Positions 43,690 to 53,443 of a DNA stretch of 64,000 nucleotides are shown here, one piece after another; position 1 is the stretch's first letter; every line of letters begins with the position of its first letter. The notes under the pieces were generated by a model that ran no database searches, was not told the DNA's origin, and worked only from the letters and a program-made list of their open reading frames with translations. Position numbers and translations under genes: made by a program. Source of the stretch: Calliphora vicina (taxonomy: Eukaryota; Arthropoda; Insecta; Diptera; Calliphoridae); contig NC_088782.1 of the NCBI RefSeq assembly GCF_958450345.1, positions 107,414,358-107,478,357 on the forward strand. The letters are read 5' to 3'.

Positions 43690-45510
43690 TTAGTTGATCA
43701 GATTTCCGGAAATATTGTTTTTTTTTAATATATAAAGAAGAAAACTCAAATAATCTCTTACACTCTCTATTAAGGAATCCAGTATTTCAACACTTCACTG
43801 GGTTATCTAAAACGAAATTCTCTCTGTTCAGTAGGAAAATATTTTTTAATTTCATTTAGTTACAATAAAGCATCACATGATGCCAAAAATAACAACAACA
43901 AAAATTACAAAGTACTAGTATAAACGGGATCAGTAGCACTAGAGGCAGCAGCAGTGGGTTGCAGCTTTAGCTTCATTGGAAAACTACTAAACTGCATGTA
44001 GTTAAATGTTTAGGAAACACATTATTGCATACAACTAACTGACTAACCTACGAACAAATTCAAAAACCATCATCAAATGTTAGAAATTTTCTTTGTAACA
44101 CACATACATACATTTTTTGTGCATAAAATTTATTAGTTTTTTTTTTGTTCCCAACATTTTGCAAAAGTTTTTGGTTGCTGTTGTTGTTGAGTATAAAGTG
44201 CGATTAAGGGTCTTAAACATCTGTCATTGTGGTTACCCTAAAAAAATAGTGCAAGAGAGTGTCCTTTTTAGCAAAGGACATATATAAAAATATTTCTGGG
44301 AATGTACATGAAATATCAGCCATATTAAAAAATGTGCAATGCATTAGGAATTATGCATGTATGTATGTTGAAAAATTTCCTTTAAGGAATTATTTTTATA
44401 AATAATGTGTTTTATATGTTTGAAAATGGAGTTAAGCTTAGTCCTTGATAAAATTATTTGTAAGGCATTAAAATATATTAGGATCTATTGTGTGGATGTT
44501 TAAGATTGAAGACATCATTTTGATGTGTGTCAAATAAATTCGTTATCTTAATTTAGTTACAACATGCTAAAGTTTTTTAAAAAAAATAAGATGTGTCTTG
44601 ATAAGAAATAAAAAAAAAATATATAAAATTTAGCTTAGTATCTTTTAGGAGTAAGTATTTAGTAAGATGCAGCTTTTGTTTCCATCTGGGGTATGATTAG
44701 TCCGTCCATATTATAGAAAAGTCCGTACAAGTTTATCACAGATAAGCTTTTTGTATTTTTGTGTGTGTCTTCAATCCATCTTATCATGGATTTTGTTGTT
44801 TTTCATTAAGTGAGCTTTATCTATAAACTTATTTGGGATAGTGCGAGGATATTGAGGAACTAGAAAAAGTGGAACATGTTCTGTGCAACTGTCCTACACG
44901 GTCTCAGCCAAAAATAGCTAAAGGAAAGATGAACTGGGGGATGCACTATAGTTCAAAGTATCACTTTTTCTATGCGAAATTCAAATTTCGAAGTTGTTAT
45001 TAGTCATTATTTTTTGTTGTCAACATGTTATTAAAACTCCAATGCAATCAAATTCGCAATTGGTTTTTGTAAAATACAAAATACTGCTTCACAGCACGCC
45101 TTCAAAGTCAAAGTTTAGATTCATTTTTAAAAACTTGTGAATAGTATCAATATTATATTGTAACTTTTAACCGTTAATTGCGGAAAGTGTGTAAGTAATT
45201 TAAAAAAATTTTAAAATGGAAAACAACGAGCCGTATAAGTACTTAATTTTTCTTTCCCAAATATTTGGAAACTATTTCCCTTTATATTAAAAATTAAAAT
45301 TTTTAAACATAACCTTAAAGTAATTTCTTTTGATTACAAAACTTTAACTTTATAGAAGCTTTTAAAAAAATGTTAACGTTTGTTAAACTTGAAATAAAAA
45401 GAAATAAATATATTGAAATGTTGTGAATTCATTTCACTTTATTTCATACTGCGCATTTTTGCGCTTTCTGAGTAATTTAATTTTTTCTAGGTTACTGTGC
45501 TATAAAAAAA
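43690..45510. other. No gene seen apart from a LINE scrap
   Basis: AT-rich DNA. At about 44,851-44,910 the plus strand reads CEDIEELEKVEHVLCNCPT, the C-terminal zinc knuckle of an RNase H type LINE, with nothing else of the element recognisable around it. Confidence 0.5.
44850..44912 (+). pseudogene. LINE zinc-knuckle fragment
   Basis: About 20 codons, CEDIEELEKVEHVLCNCPT, match the LINE C-terminal finger seen at 8,522-8,578 (CELHAETSEHVPCDC) and in the 21.3-21.9 kb frame. The first half of the finger is lost. Confidence 0.6.
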
Positions 45511-45514
45511 TTAA

Positions 45515-45694
45515 CTTTTTGAAATTTGGCTCAAGGAACGCCCAAAAGACACAAAGTATGATGCTATTATTAAATATATTGTGAAGAAAGTTAGTGCTCC
45601 TGTTATTCCTAAGGACTGTAAGAAATTGTTGGATGAAAAAGTCCGCCATTTTGTCTACAATTATTTAAATGTAAAATGTCAAAAATACGGATGA
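45515..45694 (+). CDS. unassigned lysine-rich frame, 59 codons
   Basis: Open between stops at 45,512 and 45,692: EIWLKERPKDTKYDAIIKYI then VKKVSAPVIPKDCKKLLDEK and VRHFVYNYLNVKCQKYG. The amino-acid composition and codon use look protein-like compared with surrounding AT-rich noise, but there is no ATG near its start, and the candidate splice site TTTTTTCTAG at 45,481-45,490 would bring an in-frame stop. Probably a piece of an unrecognised transposon protein. Confidence 0.3.
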   Translation, partial: LFEIWLKERPKDTKYDAIIKYIVKKVSAPVIPKDCKKLLDEKVRHFVYNYLNVKCQKYG

Positions 45695-45825
45695 AAGGAA
45701 GATAATTTTCGAAATGAAAACACTATATGGATTAATGGTGATATATGCTTTCTGATTTATATCTTTGGTTACCAATGACATCCACAGTACACAAGGTATT
45801 AATACATTCGAAGTAGATGATAGAA

Positions 45826-46040
45826 AACACAGACGAAGAAATAGCATCGTTTTAAAAATTTAACATACCCAAGTTGTCCTACTATGAGGGCCCTTGGTCC
45901 CTTGGTCGGCCCATGCGGTCAAAATTCAAAACTTAAACTCGACAACACTTCTTCTTTGCGCATGTCAAATTTCATTCAAATCTAACTAAGGATTTAGAAA
46001 TTACAGATTTATTTCTCTCTTTTTTTACTATACCACTGTG
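45826..46040 (+). repeat. family A right-arm fragment (A5)
   Basis: CACAGACGAAGAAATAGCAT, GTTGTCCTACTATGAGGGCC, CTCGACAACACTTCTTCTTT, ATTACAGATTTATTTCTCTC and ACTATACCACTGTG: about 215 bases of the right arm, more diverged than A2 and A3, ending at 46,040. Confidence 0.75.
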
Positions 46041-46194
46041 CGAAGTTTTATCTGATACTTTAACTAATATTTTGAATCAAATGTGTTTACAAAATGAATT
46101 ACTGATTTAACTAATTTGACTGAAAAGTAATATGAAATAAATTTTTTCTAATCAAAAGCAATGAATTTACTTTATTTTACTCCTGATGGGTTAA

Positions 46195-46212
46195 TGGTCG
46201 ACAAAGGGTTAA
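46195..46212. other. piggyBac-type terminus, candidate
   Basis: GGTCGACAAAGGGTTAA: on the minus strand a TTAA followed by CCCTTTGTCGACC, nearly the same as the terminus at 51,370-51,386 (TTAA, CCCTTTGACGACC). The orientation implies an element lying to the left. No partner found. Confidence 0.4.
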
Positions 46213-46214
46213 TT

Positions 46215-46690
46215 TTTTCTTAAATTTGTTGAAAATATAAGTATTTCTACCTATGGTCCAATTATGGTATCAAACAGTAGAATACTTTAAAAGTTATTAA
46301 TTTCGCACGGAAAAAGTGATATTTTGAACTATAGTGGGATGTATCTAAATATGATCTAGTAAATCTACTGTTCTATATCAGAGGAATAGGCTGGCTATTT
46401 TTGGGTATCGGGACTATGTGAATACCAGTCTATACTTATATTCTGTACTTCTTCTTTTCTTACTTTTTCGTTGGACTGTGTTTTTCACATCAATCATCTT
46501 TATAGTACCTGACTTCTTTCTTTTTTTTTCTCCCATTTCATTTTTTCACTTCACTTTAGGTTCATTCCGAGCTATATTTCTGAAGCCGAGCTATGGCTTT
46601 ATAGTAGTTCTGAAAAAAAATCTGCCCCCCTGAGTAGACTTTTAGACCCCCATTTCGCTTGGCAAACATTGCATAACAGCTTTTATTTTA
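46215..46690. other. No gene seen
   Basis: AT-rich, T-rich near 46,420-46,560. No recognised motif. Confidence 0.4.
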
Positions 46691-46917
46691 AATATACAGT
46701 AAAATTCAATAGATCACAAAAATATAATAATAATATTAATAATAATAAATGTGTTGTTCATGATATATTCCAAAGCAATAACGGGACGCAACGAAGCAAC
46801 TCCTCCCATTCCTTGGCTTTAGTGAAGATTGATTAGGGGGCAATCAATTTATCTATGCTAGCAGCTTACCCTGCTACATGTCGCACGTCACATTGAGTAG
46901 TTCTGTTGGGTCAATAA

Positions 46918-46925
46918 GTAGATAC
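46918..46925 (+). repeat. 8 bp target duplication of the hAT, left
   Basis: GTAGATAC, identical to 50,207-50,214. Confidence 0.85.
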
Positions 46926-47454
46926 TAAAGCCCTGCATGAGTGACTTAAATAATATTTTAAAACATTTAATTTTTTTCAAGCACTGTTTTTGACTCCCTC
47001 ATTGTTTTTTTGAATGAATATAATAATTTATTCAAAACAAAAACTTATTTGACAAAAATTTCAAATAAAGCTAAATACATGAATGTAAAGAGTATAGCAT
47101 TATTAGAGTGTTTCTGTGTTTCAAATCGAGTGCAAAACAGCGAGTTAGGGCTTTATTATGTGATTTAATTATAATGAAATTCTTTGAACGAATTACTATT
47201 CTTATGAATTTTTATAGCGAGATTACAAATAAAACGCATTATTGATTACATGTATATTTTATTAATCTAACTCATGTAATAATTATATTTAAATGTTATT
47301 CAGAGATGTAAGCAAAACTACTGTAAATTGAAAAATATAAAATATAAAATAAAAATACTAGCTAAAAACCGGTGTGCTTCGCTACCCGTACCGTAAAGAT
47401 TTACAATATATTTAGTCTATCTAAAATTAGTTTCTGTTCATGTGAAAAACATGG

Positions 47455-47660
47455 ATTTTCTAGATTTAGTCCGCAAACTTGCAAAGACTGACGTTGAGCT
47501 TTATCAAGTATCATTGCAAATACTAAGCAAATAGGAAACTGCAATCGAATAAAATCAAATGGCATTTCCGAAGTTATAATTCCCAGTTATAAAGGTCGCT
47601 CCGATTAGATTGTTAATTAATTGCCTTACTGTAAGTAGAGTGCCATTACAAATACGCAAA
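47455..47660 (-). pseudogene. Helitron helicase C-terminal fragment
   Basis: Minus-strand counterpart of 10,984-11,235: CNGTRL, TSEMPFDFIRLQFPICLVFA, then a KAQ-like block and LNLENPCF. Frame broken; only the last motifs of the helicase remain. Confidence 0.75.
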
Positions 47661-47710
47661 CAATCATACAAACAAACAAACAAACACACATTGACTTTTA
47701 TATATATATA

Positions 47711-48452
47711 AGGGTTTCAAATGTATACATACAAATTTTAACATTTACTTAATATTTTTGGTAGTCCGCGCATTTCTGTACTAAATATTAATATTGATAG
47801 CTGCTATAGCTGTCCCTATATATAATTTTTCATCACATCTATGGGAGGTGCCACGCCCACTATTGCTATTTTGCCCATTTTTGGCCTAAATAAGTAGTTC
47901 ATACAAAATTTGAACGCTTTACATACTACAATTATACAGATAGATATGAATTTTAGTATTTAGATTGTTTGGGAAGTGCCACGCCCACTATTTCAGTCCG
48001 CCCATTCTTGTCCTAAATATTAAAATTGATGGTAGAATATCCGTACAAAATGTATGGATTCTATCTCTTATTGTATCCCATATATAAGATTTTTTAAATA
48101 ATCATCATATGGGAGGTGCCACGCCCTCTGTGGCTACTACTCCCATTTTGCCGCAAATATTTAAACAAACAGTGGAATTGCTCATGCAAAATTTGAGGAC
48201 TATAGCTATTATAGTTTCCTAAATATTTGATTTTAAAAATTAACTTTGTATGGGAGGTACCACGCCAACTTAAAATTTCAAAACAAAAAGTAGCCTATAG
48301 CTCCTTCCAGACATACATAAATATACTGTAAAAATTTCAAGCAAATCGGTTCAGCCGTTTAGCCGTCTATAGATCCCAAACTAATAATAATAAACATACA
48401 TACATGCATACAGACACACATTCACTTTTATATATATAGATAGATATAGATA
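47711..48452. repeat. tandem duplication within Helitron H2, unit 1
   Basis: A 742-base unit starting AGGGTTTCAAATGTATACAT. The next unit begins at 48,453 and differs by only a few percent (for example TGTCCCTATATATAA versus TATCCCTGTATATTA). Confidence 0.9.
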
Positions 48453-49193
48453 AGGGTTTCAAATGTATACATACAAATTTTAACATTTACTTAATATTTT
48501 TGGTAGTCCGCGCATTTCTGTACTAAATATTAATATTGATAGCTGCTATAGCTATCCCTGTATATTATTTTTCATCACATATATGGGAGGTGCCACGCCC
48601 ACTATTGCTATTTTGCCCATTTTTGGCGTAAATAAGTAGTTCATACAAAATTTGAACGCTTTACATACTACAATTATACAGATAGATATGAATTTTAGTA
48701 TTTAGATTGTTTGGGAAGTGCCACGCCCACTATTTCAGTCCGCCCATTCTTGTCCTAAATATTAAAATTGATGGTAGAATATCCGTACAAAATGTATGGA
48801 TTCTATCTCTTATTGTATCCCCATATGTTAGATTTTTTAAATAATCATCATATGGGAGGTGACACGCCCTCTGTGGCTACTACTCCCATTTTTGCCGCAA
48901 ATATTTAAACAAACAGTGGAATTGCTCATGCAAAATTTGAGGACTATAGCTATTATAGTTTCCTAAATATTTGATTTTTAAAATTAACTTTGTATGGGAG
49001 GTACCACGCCCACTTAAAATTTCAAAACAAAAAGTAGCCTATAGCTCCTTCCAGACATACATAAAAATACTGTAAAAATTTCAAGCAAATCGGTTCAGCC
49101 GTTTAGCCGTCTATAGATCCCAAACTAATAATAATAAACATACATACATGCATACAGACACACATTCACTTTTATATATATAGAAGATAAGGA
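48453..49193. repeat. tandem duplication within Helitron H2, unit 2
   Basis: Second copy of the 742-base unit, same orientation, ending in CATTCACTTTTATATATATA near 49,182. The two units differ by scattered substitutions and small indels. Confidence 0.9.
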
Positions 49194-49194
49194 C

Positions 49195-49900
49195 CACAAG
49201 AAGAGAGCATCTACTTCTTGTTGAACTGCATTTTTTGTGATTCATGTGTAAAAAAAATAATTTGATTTACCGCAATATCATTTGAGGCAATCGAGCATCG
49301 TTTTCCAGAAATTACGTTACGGGTACAAGAGAAAACCCTTTCTGAAGGTGCGCTACTTGCAGGTATTGCTAAGATTCGGCAGCTCAATTTGTGTAAAAAG
49401 GGGAACTCGTTCTTATGCGAATCCCACCACTTAAGTGTGTCGAAATCATCAAAAATCTGAAAACAGTTCTAAATTTTTCGATGAGATTGGAGCTACTGAT
49501 TGTTATTGTGGTTCTGTCATAGGCTCACAATTCTGTATTAGGCTTTGTATCAACTCAATACATTTCAATTTTATAAGATTTCGATCTTCTTCAGAGAAAC
49601 TTAGCAAATTTATTTGCAGGTAGGAACAGAAATAGTGCAACTCGATGCCAGATGGTCAAATTAGAAAAAACGACAGTTTCCAAGTAGTGCCTAAGCTCGT
49701 TTTTCAAAGCCTTGGCAATACTTATAACCTTATTGTTTTCATCGCATTTCTTTAGAAGGCTGTTTACATAAACGTAGACCAAATGAATTGTTGGAGGGAG
49801 AGAAATACCCTCTAGTATCTTCGAGGCTTCTTCAAAGGGTCGAATTATGTCGAAAACAGCAGTTATATTTCTTAAATCAATATTCTGTATACGATGGATT
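49195..49900 (-). pseudogene. hAT transposase C-terminal relic
   Basis: The minus strand reads FEEASKILEGISLPPTIHLV and YVNSLLKKCDENNKVISIAK with LTIWHRVALFLFLPANKF (about 49,850-49,600), the helical domain of hAT transposases, then after a decayed gap WWDSHKNEFPFLHKL, ILAIPASSAPSERVFS and SGKRCSIASNDI (about 49,435-49,265), the hAT C-terminal dimerisation domain ('W......P.L..LA...L.IPASSA.SER.FS..G.....KR..L'). It therefore belongs to the surrounding hAT (46,926-50,206). Frameshifts and stops; the N-terminal BED finger and the first catalytic region are missing. Confidence 0.88.
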
Positions 49901-50206
49901 TCATGTTTTTTTATTATTATTTGCTTTAATTATTTTTCTTTTGCCATTTAAAACTCGATTCACTCGATTCAGAATATTTATTTTGTATTCTTTTTATATA
50001 CGTAAGTTGTTTACTTACTCGATTTGAATGTAGACGTACACATACATAATAATACTCGCAATGATTGAGTAGAACAAAAATTTTAATTATTAAAATCAAA
50101 AGTACGTACACTTTGTAAATAATATTCAAAACAATTAATGAGTTGAGTGCAAAGCAATGAATTACTCATTGTGTGTGCCAAATAGAGTCACCCATGCAGG
50201 GATCTA

Positions 50207-50214
50207 GTAGATAC
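50207..50214 (+). repeat. 8 bp target duplication of the hAT, right
   Basis: GTAGATAC, identical to 46,918-46,925. Confidence 0.85.
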
Positions 50215-50935
50215 CACGATTGTCCATCCATTTTACTTCGGAAATGCTATCCGACATGAAGTAGCTGATGTCCCCTTTTCTTTTCATATCTTTATCCGCC
50301 GGAAAATTCTTTGGCATGTGCTTTCTATTACATCGGATTTTCTAGAGGAATATACATTAATTTCAGGCTCGTAAAAAATTGCTGAAGTAAACTTCAACTC
50401 CTTCTTTTGCCAGAGGCTCACATAATTGCAAGACAACAGCCTCACCAAGATCGTGTTCAACGAATGGTTTCCGGAGTAAATGCCAATATTATACAAGTAG
50501 GTACCCAATTTCTCACACATAAGCACCAAGGTTTGATTCCCATGAAATAGGTTTATCTTTCATGTATTGTTTCATGGAATTGTGCCCTTTAAACTTTACA
50601 ATATATTCATCGATTGACATAGCCTTGTTTATTTGATATAAAATTAGCTGGATTTTATAGCCACGGTCACTAACATCTAACTTATAGTTATCGCAAAAGT
50701 GAAAATTAGCTGTTGTTCAAATCTTAGCCGTAGCATGACACCTGCGATCTGAGCTTTGTGAAAAGTTAGATCAGTAGACCGTGTTGATGCGAGGTTCACC
50801 AAGCTCGATTCGAATGATAATAGCCATATAAACATAGCCACGGTCAGAGCGAACTTACGCCCTTTTTGCAAATCATATAGTTTGTAATTGCTTCATCGTC
50901 ATCATTACTAAGTTGCAAAGTAAAATGTGTTGGAT
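50215..50935 (-). pseudogene. piggyBac-like transposase relic (DDE_Tnp_1_7)
   Basis: The minus strand reads MSIDEYIVKFKGHNSMKQYM then KDKPISW (about 50,620-50,545), the hallmark piggyBac block 'SIDE...KFKGR.S.KQYMP.KP..WG'; then GTYLYNIGIYSGNHS (about 50,505-50,460), family 'GY.Y.F.IY.GK'; SCNYVSLWQKKELKFTSAIF (about 50,430-50,370), family 'L...L...G..V..DNFFTS'; AKEFSGG, and KWMDNRGIYLL (about 50,245-50,210), family 'VKW.D.R.V..LST'. This last block runs across the hAT duplication into 46,917. Multiple frame changes; the acidic N-terminal part is unclear. Confidence 0.82.
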
Positions 50936-51389
50936 TTGCTCTGTGCGAAGGAAAAAGAACTAGAACTTTAATTTCAAATTAGAGATTCTATTTGCAGAGG
51001 TTTTTAGGAATAATAATTTTCGCTTCAACCCATAGGCAAACATACTTGCTAAACTTAATTTGATTAGTTGAAGGCAGATTGGAGTTTACGAAAACTTCTT
51101 CATTTTATTTTCTGATAGATAAAGACTGAATCCAAAACATAATTTACTCTCAGCCCCTTTTACCCAATAGCAGCCCTGGGCATAAAATCCATTATTTGGC
51201 CAAATACGGAGCCTCGTTTGCAACAAGTGGGACCACATAGGCACTTGCACTCAACTACATTATTGTTTACCCAATTGTCTTCTTTAAAACAGTCTTTGAC
51301 ATATTTGCTCTGTCTGTTACGTGGACCAATATATAAACTAAAAATCTTCAGGCAAGCATACTTGCCTATGGTCGTCAAAGGGTTAAGTG

Positions 51390-52025
51390 TTTAAATTTGC
51401 TATTATTTGGATGCTAGTGAGATAAAAAGCTTAAATTTTATATAAGAATAGTGTACAATGCAATAAACACAATGAAGACAGCAGTCTTCCGACTGCAATC
51501 TCTTCAAAAAAAATATTCACGTTTATATGAAGACGATTCTTTTGACGACAGCACAAGTGAAAGTTTTCCTAAAATCGGAAAACATTAACCCGTAAATCGT
51601 GAAGTTACAAATTTTTCAATATTTGGAATTTCTAATGGAAAGATTGCAAAATGTTATGTATTTTTGTGCTGATTTTGATGACTATAATATTCTGAACAGA
51701 TTTAACTTAAAACTAATAACAGTAAGGAAATTGGACTCATTCACCAATATATGGCCAAAAAATTTATATCGCAGGTACGGAAAAACTATAAGAGGTATTG
51801 ACATACATTTTTCACATTTTTATTCCCCATTATGTTGTCAATAAATCTCCATTTGATGATCAAAAAATTCTAAAATTTGTTTAACAAAATTTATAAAAAA
51901 TTAAAAATGGTGTTTTGAAACTGCGGTTAAAAAATTAATTTTTATTTTGTGATACCTGCGAATAGGTTAACGGTTTCCTACTAAGACAAAAACTTATATA
52001 CAAGTAAATATTGATATAGAAATAG
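51390..52025. other. No supported gene
   Basis: AT-rich. A short acidic frame at about 51,473-51,586 (EDDSFDDSTSESF) has an ATG, but is too short and isolated to call a gene. Confidence 0.4.
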
Positions 52026-52029
52026 AGGG

Positions 52030-52474
52030 TACTCGTTCCAAAATTCCCAAAAATAAAGTTTAGCTTATAAGGGATGTTTTTGTAGATCTTCTCAAGAACT
52101 ATTTATATTTTAAATGTCAGTACATTCGGGTAATAAATGGATTTTTGTAATTTCGTTAATTAAGAGTAAAGAGCTTCTTTTTACAACTTTGGTGTCTTTG
52201 GTGATCTCTACTGAAATTTTTCGATAAATTAAAATTTTGACCTACTGTGAAAAAAAGAGGAGCTAAAGGTTTAAGATCTTCCACAAAAATGATCGCAATA
52301 AAATTCCCCAATATAACTCTGACCATAAAGATCTAAAAATTAAAATTTTGACCTACTGTGAAAAAAACTCAGACCAGCTGGATTTTAAGTTTGTTCTACA
52401 AAAATGATCTACTCAACATGCCCTTTCAGAATTATAGGGTCGCTATTCTGTTCCAAAAATGCTGTTGGACAGTG
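52030..52474 (-). mobile_element. E1 element, partial inverted copy
   Basis: The reverse complement of 52,030-52,474 aligns with the first about 450 bases of the element at 41,671, ending exactly at the shared terminus (TGTTGGACAGTG at 52,463-52,474). A TTTGACCTACTGTGAAAAAA segment is duplicated inside (about 52,235 and 52,350). Confidence 0.7.
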
Positions 52475-52479
52475 TTATT

Positions 52480-53440
52480 TATTTTCCAGGATTCAAAAAC
52501 CATATAAATGATAAATTGGATCAATTGGCAAGATTAATTTCCTTTGTAGCATCTAATCTTCTTTGTGTTCACCTTCTTAACATTGTGAAATGTAGAATTA
52601 AATTCCTGCGTTCCTAAAAAACAGTTCTGTGCAGCAATAAAATTTGTTTACACATCCAATTCATTTATTAAAACAATTATTGTTCCTTATTGTTCACTAT
52701 TATTGGATCTGTTAAGTTCATTTTCATTTTGGTAATCTTGGCATACCTTGATGTTGTGCTTAGCAGACAGTTATGGAGAAACATCGAGGGTGGAAAGAGT
52801 TTTATTTGAACTCGGAGCTGACCAGAGTCTTTATTTGGTGTTGCTATGGCTATGGTTAAACCCATAGCGGATAGTTGATCGTTGTATAAATGCCTGATGT
52901 TTGTGCTAGTAACAGACTTCGGGCAAACAAATGCTGTTTGCTGACTCAACAGAGCCATTAATCAATAGTGTAATGCAATTAGCTCAATGCTTAGGAAATG
53001 TATTGGAGTGGCTGTGTTCGCAACATAATGGTTGTATGACTTGGCTCTCAGTCGAGATCATTTGTGTGTGGAGTAAAACTGCTCACTTTGAATTTCAGCG
53101 GCTGGGGGTTTTTGAAGTCAGAGATCGTATGTCGGCTTGGATTACCAGATCGGATGCAGGTTATTATATAATTTTTCTAGGCTTTGCTTATTGACTAGAT
53201 ATGTATTGCAAGGATTAGATAGCCCCAGCTCTTGACGATAAACTAAAGCAAAAGTTGGTAATGTAAGAAAAACGATTCAAATTTTCAAGTTAATCGGTAT
53301 TGGCTGAAGTGATCCTATGGCGAATGATCCCCTTCTAGCCTATAGCTTTTTAAAGAAATACAAATTTTGTGATGCGAAATCGTTCCATTTATCGATCTTT
53401 ACCCAGCCTTGTAGTCGACAAAAATATGATGTATATTATT
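52480..53440. other. Unassigned stretch of higher complexity
   Basis: More GC than its surroundings and not obviously repetitive. The minus-strand frame 52,677-52,958 (93 codons, with ATG at its start; ends DPIIVNNKEQ) and the plus frame 52,931-53,194 are open but show no domain I know. It could be part of an unrecognised transposon or a real but unidentifiable exon. Confidence 0.35.
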
Positions 53441-53443
53441 TGA

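Larger units (their letters stand above)
47358..49187 (-). mobile_element. Helitron relic H2 with 3' end and helicase fragment
   Basis: On the minus strand it starts near TC..TATATATATAAAAGTGAA (49,187-49,165) and ends AGCACACCGGTTTTTAGCTAG|T at 47,358, with CTAG as the terminal tetranucleotide and T next, the rule for Helitrons. Contains GGGAGGTGCCACGCCCAC boxes, a 742-base tandem duplication, and a helicase C-terminal fragment next to the 3' end. It is the inverted counterpart of H1 and carries the empty site of the element nested there. Confidence 0.82.
46926..50206 (-). mobile_element. hAT transposon relic with TIRs and 8 bp target duplication
   Basis: Ends TAAAGCCCTGCATGAGTGAC (46,926) and inverse AGTCACCCATGCAGGGATCTA (50,186-50,206): a TIR of about 21 bases with three differences. 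Flanked by exact 8 bp duplications GTAGATAC, the length typical of hAT. It contains the C-terminal half of a hAT transposase (49,195-49,900) and, inserted in its 3' part, Helitron H2 (47,358-49,187). Without the Helitron it is about 1.45 kb, so it is internally deleted as well as decayed. Confidence 0.85.
46700..51382 (-). mobile_element. piggyBac-like element relic, split by a hAT
   Basis: The 5' terminus at 51,382 reads (minus strand) TTAA then CCCTTTGACGACC followed by the small palindrome AGGCAAG/CTTGCCT, typical of piggyBac elements that insert at TTAA. Transposase remnants lie at about 50,215-50,935 and continue across the hAT insertion (46,918-50,214) into about 46,700-46,917. The 3' terminus was not found, so the left limit is approximate. 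Confidence 0.6.

Noticed and set aside
45481..45490. TTTTTTCTAG as a splice acceptor for the frame 45,515-45,694
   Set aside because: An exon starting there would meet an in-frame stop at 45,512 before the protein-like part.
47640..47700. CRISPR-like or satellite array from repeated AAACAAACAAAC and TATATATA
   Set aside because: Simple microsatellite at a Helitron internal end; no repeat-spacer structure. No CRISPR arrays were seen anywhere.
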